Below are positions 9,321-18,531 of a stretch of DNA of 64,000 bases, in pieces. The notes beneath the pieces were generated by a model. It was not told the origin of the DNA, ran no database searches, and was given only the letters and a program-made list of their open reading frames with translations. Made by a program: the position numbers and the translations under genes. Within the stretch, counting starts at the first letter, position 1. Each line of letters opens with the position of its first letter. The stretch comes from Coffea arabica (Eukaryota > Streptophyta > Magnoliopsida > Gentianales > Rubiaceae): the NCBI RefSeq assembly GCF_036785885.1, contig NC_092312.1, forward strand, positions 13,224,001 to 13,288,000, given 5' to 3'.

Positions 9321-10741
9321 GTTTTTTTTTTGGATAATGAAACTGAACTTCATTAAAGTACATCTGCATTTGCAGCATACATAATCTCTTTTGGGAAGTT
9401 AACAAACCAAATGTGACTTCCCTCAAGTGACAGAGACAAATGAGACAATAAATGAGTAGAAACATTATTCTTCCTTCTTACATGTGAACAAAAATCCTTC
9501 AGCACATCTCTAATGCCTCTGATCAAGTTACCTAACACCGATAACTCAAGACTCGTACTATTGATTCTCTGGATAATGCCCAAGGCATCCCCTTCTAGAA
9601 TGAGGTGAGAAATATCAAAATCTTTGGCAAACTGTAAAGCTTTAAGAAAAGCCAAGCATTCCACATGCTCTGCATTAAGGGCCTCAGAAACTCTTTCAGC
9701 CATTAATGCTTCCACTTGTCCCTGATGGTCTCTCACCACAACTCCAATTCCAGCCCCAGTGTTAGAGAAGGCTCCATCAACATTTATTTTTAAAATACCT
9801 TCTTCTGGAGCTACCCACTTGGTCAGACTATCGGTCTCTGGTAACTCAGCTTTGCAGTGTAAATTCCAATATTCCTGCAAGAAATCTATTGCATATTCAC
9901 CAACCCTGAGCGCATCCCTTACTTTTCCTTCAAAAATCCTCTCATTCCTGCATCTCCAAATTAGCCAAGTAATTACTGCTGCTAACCCTACTCCTTGCTT
10001 TCCTTGTGAATTCATAACCCATCCAAACCATTCCTTGAAATTAGGGGCAAAAGAGTTCTCCAACAACTTCCGTTTGTCAAGTCCTTTCCACACTTCTTGG
10101 GCAAACTCACACTCAAAAAATATGTGTTTATTAGTTTCCACTTCCACATCTTATTCTAGCATTTAAATTATGTCCAGTGGGTAAAATACCTGAGCATGCC
10201 CTCCATATGAACACCCTGACTTTTGGAGGAATGTTTAGGTGCCATAATCCATTCCAAAAGTTCTTTTCCTTACTACTCGATGATGATCCCTCTTCACCTT
10301 TTTCCAGATTTTTAGAGTTTCTTGCCAAATGATATGCTGATTTAACATCAAATATTCCATTCCTTGAATAATGCCATACTATCTCATCATGCGGCCAACA
10401 TGCTGACAGAGGAATTTTCTTAATCAACTCCACTTAATGTTTCAGAAACAAGGCATTAAGGAGGTGCATTTTCCACCTTCCAGATTCATAATCAATGAGA
10501 TCTCTTACTCTTGCCTCTGGCCATAAATGCTTTGAATGCTGAGCTACGCTGAATGATGTTGGAACTGGTATCCATGGATCGTCCCAAATGTGAATCGCAT
10601 CACCATTTTCCACTCCCCATAAAATTCCTTTATTAATCAGCTTCCTTCCCTCCAAGATGCTTCTTCATAAGTAGGAAGAATTTGACCCAATCTTAGCTGA
10701 GAGAAACTCAGTTTTAGCAAGGTACTTTGCCTTTAGAACTC
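9321..10741 (-). mobile_element. 5'-truncated LINE (L1-type), about 1.4 kb
   Basis: Minus-strand element ending in a short poly(A) (T-run 9322-9331 on the plus strand). A 9-bp direct repeat TTGGGATAG flanks it at 9312-9320 and 10742-10750 and is read as the target duplication. It contains the C-terminal third of a plant LINE ORF2, described in the next entry. The truncation lies within the RT-zinc-binding linker. Confidence 0.85.
9353..10740 (-). pseudogene. LINE ORF2 C-terminal remnant: zf-RVT and RNase H
   Basis: From 10740 downward: the post-RT segment (RVLKAKYLAKTEFLSAKIG, then SILEGRKLINKGILW and WDDPWIP), a zf-RVT domain (VWHYSRNGIFDVKSAYHLA ... WNGLWHLNIPPKVRVFIWR), then HIFFECEFAQEVW. 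An RVT_3-type RNase H follows, with acidic positions visible in INVDGAF, AEHVECLAF and LEGDALG. It is broken by an in-frame TGA near 10667, an in-frame TAA at 10434-10436, and a small deletion with frameshift at about 10131-10147 that removes part of the zinc-binding cysteine block. Non-functional. Confidence 0.88.
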
Positions 10742-10857
10742 TTGGGATAGTTAAAGACGATCGATAGCTAAGTTACTACTTACTAGATTCCTGTTTTGGC
10801 CAACCAAACATGTGATTGGGGAATAGAATTCTCATGCAATTACCAACTGGATAAGTT

Positions 10858-11014
10858 TGTTTTGATGTTACATTATTTGCAAAAAAAATTTGCTCGCATT
10901 ACGACCACATTTTTTAATTAACCTTTTTATATTTTCAATCATTTTTTTATCTCACAACATCACATTATAAAAAATATTATAATAAATATTTCAAATAATT
11001 TTCTATCCAAATAC
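10858..11014. mobile_element. Diverged copy of the CTACAGTA-family MITE
   Basis: Starts with TTTTGATGTTACATTATTTG, resembling the 29851 copy, contains TTTTTTATCTCACAACATCACA, and ends TATCCAAATACACA. The CTACAGTA core is degraded. Non-coding. Confidence 0.55.
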
Positions 11015-12860
11015 ACACACACATGTATATAATTCTCGGGAAAAAATCATTTATTTCATCTCTCACAATTCGTCATATGATTTTTTCATCCTTGGTTTTT
11101 AAAATGTTAAATTTTTGTTTTTTACCAATTCAAGTTAGCAAAATTTGGTCCTAACAAAGTTTCCAACCACTTTTTAACTTGAAATTACCATGTGACCCAC
11201 TTACAATTATTTTTTATGTATAAAAAAAATTCAGATTTCACTTTTTTAATGGTAAAAATAAATATGAATTGGGCAGATCTCACTTTTTTAGGAGAAAAAA
11301 AATATAATTTAGGATAGATCCTACTTTTTTAGGAACAAAAATTAATATAGATTTGTTTAATTAAAAATGAGATCTAACATTTTTACGCTTTAAAAAATGA
11401 TCGATAGCTAATTCATGTGATGAATTGGAGCTAAAATGTGATCGTAAATATCGGTTGGAACCTAATATTATCGATTTAATTTAATGTTATTACTTTAAAA
11501 GTAGAGAACAAAAAAAAATTATCTAACAAAATGTAAGGAGCGTTTTGAATAATTTTTCCTACTCTCTTTGCTTTCTTTCTTGTTTTGATAAAATAGAAAA
11601 TTGAATTTAACTCAAACTTTCATCCGCCATAACATTGGCAGCAGAAACAGATGCATACTCCACCAACTTCGACTATCCAAACCTGTTCTAGCACATTGAA
11701 CCACTGCATGAGCTGCTCTATTACAATTTCTTCAAAGCCAAATAAATCGAGAAGACTGAAAAGAGCTTGAACGATTTGTGGAAATCATGAAATCAAAGCC
11801 CAAGTTCGGACAGATCCCCCATCACTTCCGTTTATCTGGCGCCTAGTATTAATTGAATCATTCTCAAACACACACCTCAACCTTTTAGTACTTTTAAACA
11901 CAGAGACATGTAAAACATATATTTGTTGTCATGCATCCAACGATAATAACACATACATTGTTAGTATATAAAATATTAATTCATAAATTTATCAAGAAAT
12001 ACTACTAGTATTAGATTGTATGAGCTTAGTTACGTCAATCCGATGTTGGCCCAATTGGGAGTTACTAAGCGACGCTTGATCCTGTTCTTGGCTGCCCGAA
12101 TGGGCAGAGATATGAAGTTTCAATTGCAGAGACACAATTCGCAACTTATTTATTTCCTGTTTGAACGTATGCCGTGACATAATTGTCGCTTATCAAGCTA
12201 TTCTCAAAACAGTGTACTTGGAAATACATGATAATTAGAGTTTTGTACTTGTTATTTCTCAATGATAGGATGCTTTCAATAAGCAGTCAATTAAGAGTTG
12301 ATCTACAAAAAATGATTGAAAATCACGACATTCTTAAAAAATAGATACAAATATAGGAATCGAGGTGGATTATTTTTTTTTAATTTATTTCTGTGGTTTA
12401 AATTATATATCAACTTAATATAGAATTTTCTATCAATTAATACCCACATGTTCACAAGGTGCAGAAGCTCTAAATGAAATGGGAACTGTGAGTCTGTGAC
12501 CAAAAGATAAATAAATAAATCAAAGAACTAGGAGGCATACCAAAAGTCAGAATGACATATTACCAAACGCTTTGCTACAAAATATATTACTTGTGTGTTG
12601 TTGCCACTTATTTTGGTATTATGATTCATTTTTACAAGTTAATGACATTATAGAAGCTGACTATTGGGCCAATTTGACTGGGTTTGACTGAGGGCTAAGT
12701 CTAAGGTCACAAAATCTTTCTCTCGCCTGGGGCTGGCCCACTTGCGCTTAATGATTCTGGCATAAGTTTGGCCCTTTAAATTCATTGAGTTTTGGGCTTA
12801 AAATGGGCTTAGCCCAAGTTTAGCCCAAGTTCAAAATTTTCGCGCAATGTAATTTCTGAC
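11015..12860. other. Non-coding DNA
   Basis: About 1.8 kb with no supported gene. A 62-codon minus-strand frame at 11992-12180 has no recognisable domain. A short motif AGCCCAAGTT repeats around 12815-12832. Confidence 0.5.
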
Positions 12861-12963
12861 TAAGGGTCCGTTTGGTTGGACTGAAAATATTTTCCTAGGG
12901 AAAATATTTTCCATCGAAGTCATTTTCCTGGAAAATCACTTCCTTTCCCATAATTTTCCAGTG

Positions 12964-14455
12964 TGACAGGTCGTCAGCCTGTGCAATAATAGTAATAAAT
13001 ATAGAACCTAACTACCACTAAAAGCAGTCAAGAATTAATCCTAGGTACTGGAGCAGGGACTCTAGGTGTGCAATGGGTTACTTGATTCACCCTGTTCCCG
13101 AAGAGTTTGCTTAATCCGATATACCAGTATTAATTAGTTGACAAAAATTACTGAATAGTAGACAGTGGCAAGTAGGGTCGTCTCCTCAGGGACTGGAGAT
13201 ATTTGTCTCTTTTTAAAGTCCAATTGATAAGGGGGGGGATTTTACCGGAATGAAACTGAAAATAATTAGACAATTTAATGAAAAATGAACAAATCACTAG
13301 CACAAATATAGCAGGAATTTAGTCAGGAATAAATAAATTCTAGCCAAGGATGCAACTACTCAGGCACAGTCCATTTACCTGATCATTGATGCAGGAGAGG
13401 TTCACTTAATTCATTAATAGGCTAGTTATAGTCTGATGACCAATTTTTCCTTAAATTATTGATAACCAAGGTACGACCGTTGATTACCCCTAATCAGCAA
13501 ATACTCCTAGGTACGACCATAGGAATTAATTTCCCAATTGCATTAATATTAGAAAAACCTAGCCCTAACCAATAACACGCTACGAGGGTTATTTAAATTA
13601 GATTGCACGTTCCCCTAATGTGTAAACACACCAGTTGCCACTAATATTAATCAATCAAACAATTACGGATTTAATTGACTAAATTGGCACGAGATTAATA
13701 AATCACATTGAACATCGGGCCCTTGACATCCAATTAATAAAAGAATCCCATGAAAATACAAGCAGGCAACGTGCAAATATGAATAAATTAAGGAACGCGT
13801 GAAAACTAATTAGATCTCACAGATTTTCGGGACTGCGCCGTCGAGTTGACCCTTGACTAGATGGAAGATTTAGCCACGCCACATAATTAAATCACCACAC
13901 GAATTAATAAATTGCGAAGGCATTGTTTTTGACTAAAAAGTAAGGAATGAAGGATGTTTTCCCCGTTGGGGAATATTGTCAAACACCTGGCGTGTGTCAG
14001 AGGCCAGTCCCAGGAAAAAGGAAGAGAAAAAAACTAAAAACTGAACTAAAGCAAGAAAGCTAAAGGCTGGCCGTCCGTCTTCTGTACGTTAGTTACCTAT
14101 TTAAAGCCAAAGAAAAGCTATCCAGTGGTCCCCACCAATTGGCCACAAGCTGCCCCATTCCTTCTTAGTTTCTTTAGGCTTTGTACGTTGCTTTTCCTTC
14201 AAGAACCAAAGGACCAAAGCCCTTTTCTCTTTCCTCCGTGGTCCCCACCGAAGTCAAAGGCCGAAGCCTTCAAGTTCTCTCTGCCAAAGTCTCCCAAATT
14301 TGCATCCAAAAGTCCCTCTTTTTGTAGTTATCTGCTCCACTCCTGGAATTGGGTCCAGATACCAAATATGAGTAAATACCAGCAATTAACACAATATTTG
14401 TCCGGGATAGAAGGGCAAATTAATAATAAAATTACTAACAAATTATACCCTATCA
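12964..14455 (-). repeat. 3' LTR of the Athila/Tat-like element
   Basis: 1492 bp, almost identical to 24112-25602. It starts on the plus strand with TGACAGGTCGTC and ends CCCTATCA. Open frames inside it, such as 14125-14472, occur identically in both LTRs and are not genes. Confidence 0.97.
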
Positions 14456-14470
14456 ATTCCCCCCACACCT
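14456..14470 (-). promoter_or_regulatory. Polypurine tract
   Basis: On the minus strand AGGTGTGGGGGGAAT abuts the 3' LTR (TGATAGGG...). Its purine richness and position fit the plus-strand primer of reverse transcription. Confidence 0.85.
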
Positions 14471-15614
14471 AAATCATGCTTGCCCTCAAGCATGGGAAAA
14501 GTGGACAGACCCCAAAAATCATATATCGGTCATCACTCTAATCTACCACATTGCCAAGAGATTCAAGAGAAAATCATATATCGGGCACTAGTGGTTAAAA
14601 TCCGAGAAACATCCCCCTAGTTAGCCTCTACCGCAAACTCCTTCAATTTCCAAATTAACTAGTCTAAGGAAAAGGAATGACACACAACATTTATCAGCTA
14701 ATGGTCCAAATATTCACACAAGTCCCCATATTGAGTCCATAAACCAGCAAGCTTCCCTATTATGTATTCTCTCTTTTTTTTTCCCCTTTTTTTTTTTTTT
14801 TTTTTTTAATAAATCACATAATAATATTCGACACACGAGGACTTAGTCTCTAGCCGCCGGAGCCTTTTGACGCGAACTCCAACATTTTTAGATGAAGGAG
14901 CCCGGTTACTCAGCTCCTACCGCTCTGCAACCACGTACTCATATTAAGTACCACCTTTTGACGCGAGAATCGACACTTTTAGGTGCAGATTCCCAGTTAT
15001 TCGGTAGTAGCCAATAGAGGAGTACAGTCAAGCTTATTCACAGCTAACCAAAGCAGCAACGCAAAACAACAGCACTAGCAACTAAACATAGGGGCAGCTC
15101 GCCTCATTATCGCCAAACATGGAGAACTGGAGTCAATATTGGACCAGTTCACATTAAAATGCCAACAGTCATTCCCAATGCCTAGAAAAGTTAACACGGA
15201 AATTAAAAGAACCAAGCAGTCCTATATTCACCAAGGAGACATCTCAAATCCAACCACACTAACCCGATACATTATATGTAAAAAGAACTTGGCAAAAGTA
15301 GAACTAGAGTTAACAAACCAAAATGTTTCTCTCCTTGTTTTTTTTTTTTTTTTATATATATAGCCACATGGGATGAAAACTAAGAATTAAAACTAGAATT
15401 AGTAGTCACAAAGAAAGAAAAATAAACAACTAGAAGTAAAAACTAAAAACTACTAAAACTACTAAAAACTAAGAACTAAAAACTACTAAAAACGGAAAAC
15501 ACACTAGCACCACTGTAGACCCATCCCCCCCACACCTATAGGACACATTGTCCTCAATGGGACAAATAAAAACAAAAGTGAGAGGGAAATGGACCAAACT
15601 TCCCTGAAACTGGG
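14471..15614 (-). other. 3' untranslated part of the Athila/Tat-like element
   Basis: Non-coding between the env-position ORF and the polypurine tract. It contains a T-run (about 21 T at 14787-14807), the two-copy repeat at 14863-15012, and A-rich ACTAAAAACTA iterations near 15430-15495. Confidence 0.7.
14863..15012. repeat. Imperfect direct repeat in retroelement 3' region
   Basis: CCTTTTGACGCGA occurs at 14863-14875 and 14954-14966, 91 bp apart. Each copy is followed by ACA(T/C)TTTTAG(A/G)TG and then CCC(G/A)GTTA(C/T)TC. The two units of about 60 bp are separated by a short spacer. Confidence 0.8.
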
Positions 15615-16898
15615 TCAAAACGGAGGGCGAGGTGGAAACGGAGGTGCAAAGCCTGTATGCATCAGAAATTGCGCCAAATTCTGTGCTATGCCTGCGACAT
15701 TGGCGTCGACGTTGGTCATTCGGGCCTGCAAATCCTGAACCTGCTCCCGGAGTTGCTGCCATTCAGAAGTCCCACGGCGTGGAGGTGGTGCAGAAGATGA
15801 CGGCCCAGCAGTGTCCTCGGCCGGCTCATGAAAGGAAGAGGGTCCTGGTCGGGGCGTAGGGCGTGCACCCGGAGCTCGAGGTGGTCCCGGAGGGGTAAAC
15901 TGGTAGGAACCATCGGGCAAGTGCTCGATGACTCCCATCCTCTCTAAGCAATCCACATCCAAGAGCTCCATCTCAAATGCCAAATGTAGGTCATGGTCCT
16001 CCAAATCAAGAACCCCTAGCTCGGTCGCCAAGTGAGTGATAAAGGACCCAAGGATCAGAGGTTTGTTCTTCTTGGTCAGAACCGTCTTGAACTGCGCCGC
16101 TAACCAACACCCCAAATTGACTTTGATGCTGTTCTTCATGCTCCAGAGGAAGAAAAACTCGGGGCGAGAGAGTATACCGGAGCTGTCCTTGCGCCCTGAG
16201 TAGCTGTAGGCTAAGAATCGCTGAACATAGCGGGCACTAGGGTCCTTAAGAAAGGAACTCCTAGACCGGGAAGGATCGTAGCGCTCCCCATCGACGGACA
16301 TTTCCTCCCATACATCGTGGTAGCGGGAGAGGAATGGCTCTACGTAGTCACAGGCACTCTCATTATACTCCCTTGTCTCAGCATACTCACGAGTAATGAA
16401 CCCGAATGCCAAATTAAATTCTGTAATCGAAAAATTAAATTCCCGACCCATCAGACGGAAGCGAATGACATTAGGTGTCGCGAGGGTGAACCTCGAGGGC
16501 AACTCGAACTCGAAGGTAGCATAGAACTCTCGAGTTAGCTCGACAAATGCAGGGCAGAAGATACCGAGATATGGGCGCCACCCGATGGCAGTAAACATCT
16601 GCTCGACCTCCTCTCGTATGCCTAGGCCCATCATAGCTAATTTGTCACCAGTCTTACAAGGTATGATACGCCGCTCACAGACCTTGGCATACCTCTGCTG
16701 ATCCGCAGGTCTAGTGAAGGTCAAGTGCCCTCCAAAGTGAGATGGGGTATCTACCTGAGCACCCCTACCCCTACCCAAACGGGTTCGGACATTAGAAGAG
16801 TAGGGTAGATTGGTAGGTGCATTCACAGGAATAGATGCCTGTGGAGGGGGCTGAGAACGAGGGGTCCTAGACCTAGAGGATGATTTGGGTCTCACCAT
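15615..16898 (-). CDS. Env-position ORF of Athila/Tat-like element (function unknown)
   Basis: 427 residues, intact, same strand as pol and downstream of it, where Athila elements carry an env-like or ORF1-type gene. A basic, Ser/Pro-rich N-terminus (1-50) leads into a folded region (about 55-330) with the landmarks GIREEVEQMF, NVIRFRLMGREFNFSITEF, RYVQRFLAYSYSGR and GSFITHLATELG. A Pro-rich linker and a short coiled-coil-like tail (WQQLREQVQDLQARM) follow. This resembles the plant retrotransposon ORF-1/putative transposon protein group. I see no convincing signal peptide or transmembrane span, so calling it an envelope protein would be unsupported. It is short of strong decay, in line with a recent insertion. 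Confidence 0.75.
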   Translation of the reverse strand: MVRPKSSSRSRTPRSQPPPQASIPVNAPTNLPYSSNVRTRLGRGRGAQVDTPSHFGGHLTFTRPADQQRYAKVCERRIIPCKTGDKLAMMGLGIREEVEQMFTAIGWRPYLGIFCPAFVELTREFYATFEFELPSRFTLATPNVIRFRLMGREFNFSITEFNLAFGFITREYAETREYNESACDYVEPFLSRYHDVWEEMSVDGERYDPSRSRSSFLKDPSARYVQRFLAYSYSGRKDSSGILSRPEFFFLWSMKNSIKVNLGCWLAAQFKTVLTKKNKPLILGSFITHLATELGVLDLEDHDLHLAFEMELLDVDCLERMGVIEHLPDGSYQFTPPGPPRAPGARPTPRPGPSSFHEPAEDTAGPSSSAPPPRRGTSEWQQLREQVQDLQARMTNVDANVAGIAQNLAQFLMHTGFAPPFPPRPPF

Positions 16899-17479
16899 CT
16901 CTCCAAACTGTCAGCAACAACGCAGCAAAAACAAAGCAAAAACTCCCAGTAGCAACCCAATCAATAACAACCAAAAGAGTTCCAGCAATTCCCCAAGTAA
17001 ATAACCAAATATACCAATGTCTACAAGTAATTTACGCAAGAAGGCAAGACCGACCCCCAACAGGAAAACAAACGGCACAGGATCCCGAATGAATAGACAA
17101 TATCAGAACAAACTCAAGCAAAAATCCCAAGAACCTCAGTGATACCTCCAACCGGTCAACTAATATCCACAAGCAATGTTAGGTTCAAATATTCCTCCAA
17201 ATCGAACAAATAACCATAGCAGTGTAACACTCTCAAAATCTCATAGCAGTGTAAAAACACAGCTTTCACACAGCTTTAACTGCACAATGTCACCTACCCC
17301 AAAAGAAATAACAATCCCCAGCAAGAATAGTCCGACCAGTACCACTGGTGGAAAATCAACAATTGGGGAAACCAACTCCAGCCGTCAAAATAGTAACTAT
17401 TGAACAACCACGCCAGTACCAATGAGTTAATTAGAGCGGGCACGTTACAAATTACCTCCACCGTAGATGACAACAAAAA

Positions 17480-17950
17480 CGGAAGGTGTCAGTAATGGCC
17501 CGAGAGGAATCGGAGGCATGCGCAGGACAACGAAGCTGTGGAGGACGGCGTCGTTGGCTGGCCTTGGATGAGCTGAAACAGAACTCCCGCGGCGCAGAGA
17601 GAGAGCTGGCGTTGGACGGCAGCGGACGTCGCGCTTCTGATGTGGGCCGTGCCGGCTGGCGCGGCAGAAGATGGCCCAGCGGGCGGCGGCGCAGGGCACA
17701 CGGTTGAGTGGCGGCGTGCGACTCCAGCAACGATGGGCGGCGGCCTGGTGCTTCAGCAGCGGCGGCGTGGGAAGATCTGTGGCTGATGGCCGTGGGTGGT
17801 GGCGCGCGAGCAGCGGCAGTTTGGGCGGCGGCGTGCGAAGGGGATCCGCTGTCCGGCGTGCGGCGATGGGGTCTCGCGCGACGTGAGCAGATCTGGTGGT
17901 GGGGTCGGCAAGCTCGATGCGGGCGGCAAGTGAGTACGGGCGGCGGACAG
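17480..17950. other. GC-rich island inside the retrotransposon
   Basis: About 470 bp at roughly 65-70% GC (70% counted over 17701-17760) with many CpG and GGCGGC motifs, in an element and window that are otherwise AT-rich. Frames are open on both strands (17452-17955 minus, 17708-18142 plus), but their translations are low-complexity Ala/Arg/Pro or Gly-rich with no domain. Possible origins are a captured host 5' gene region or an element-specific regulatory tract. Neither can be decided here. Confidence 0.6.
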
Positions 17951-17964
17951 AGCAAAACAGAGGA

Positions 17965-18028
17965 GAAGAAAGAAAGAAAGGAAAGAAAGAAAGAAAGAAG
18001 AAAGAAAGAAAGAAAGAAAAAGAAAAGG
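17965..18028. repeat. (GAAA)n microsatellite
   Basis: AGAA/GAAA iterations directly at the edge of the GC-rich island, followed by a run of about 20 T. Confidence 0.9.
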
Positions 18029-18258
18029 ATTTTTTTTTTTTTTTTTTGGAAAAGAAATTGCTACGGTTTTAGGGGAAAGATTCTTCTTCTTCTTGTTTTT
18101 TTTTTATTTTATTTTATTGTATTTATTATTATTTTTTTTTAATTTTTTTAATTAAATTTTTTTTTATTATTCGAATAAATGAAATAATAACAATTTTCCT
18201 ACATTTTTCATTTTATTTCTTTCTCTTTATTTGAATCCTTACTTTTCCCGCGAACGTG

Positions 18259-18349
18259 ACGCGGGCACGTCATAAGGCCAAGAGAGCTCCCAGAAGTTTC
18301 AGAATTCCTGATCGTGAGCATCCCGCACATCACCACGCGGGCACGTCAT
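18259..18349. repeat. Two copies of a 15-bp GC-rich motif
   Basis: ACGCGGGCACGTCAT is present exactly at 18259-18273 and 18335-18349, 76 bp apart. Each has an ACGT core, a plant bZIP/bHLH-type palindrome. Confidence 0.8.
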
Positions 18350-18531
18350 GAAGGCAGGTTGCCTACAAATCAGCAAGAACGAAAATTAACACCCAAAATC
18401 AGTCAAATTCAAGAAAAACAGATTTAAACAATGACACGAAACCAATCAAACAATTAAAAGAAACAATTGGGTTGCCTCCCAATGAGCGCCTTTCTTTAAT
18501 GTCTTTGGCTAGACACTGTCCAAAAATTTGC

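Larger units (their letters stand above)
16899..18531 (-). other. Spacer between pol and the env-position ORF
   Basis: About 1.6 kb without a supported gene. It holds a GC-rich island (17480-17950), a (GAAA) microsatellite, T-runs and a duplicated 15-mer. Overlapping open frames on both strands in the island look like by-products of high GC content. Confidence 0.6.

Noticed and set aside
11992..12180. 62-residue minus-strand frame with a leucine-rich start
   Set aside because: Briefly considered as a bZIP fragment, but there is no basic region and no regular heptad.
14125..14472. 115-residue plus-strand frame, repeated at 25272-25619
   Set aside because: It lies in the LTR and is present in both copies, antisense to the element's genes. 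No domain is recognised.
15615..16898. Calling the extra retroelement ORF a true envelope gene
   Set aside because: No signal peptide, transmembrane span or fusion-like segment could be seen. Only its position is env-like.
17452..18142. Overlapping open frames on both strands in the GC-rich island
   Set aside because: Translations are low-complexity Ala/Pro/Arg or Gly/Ala with no domain. High GC lowers stop frequency, so open frames are expected by chance.
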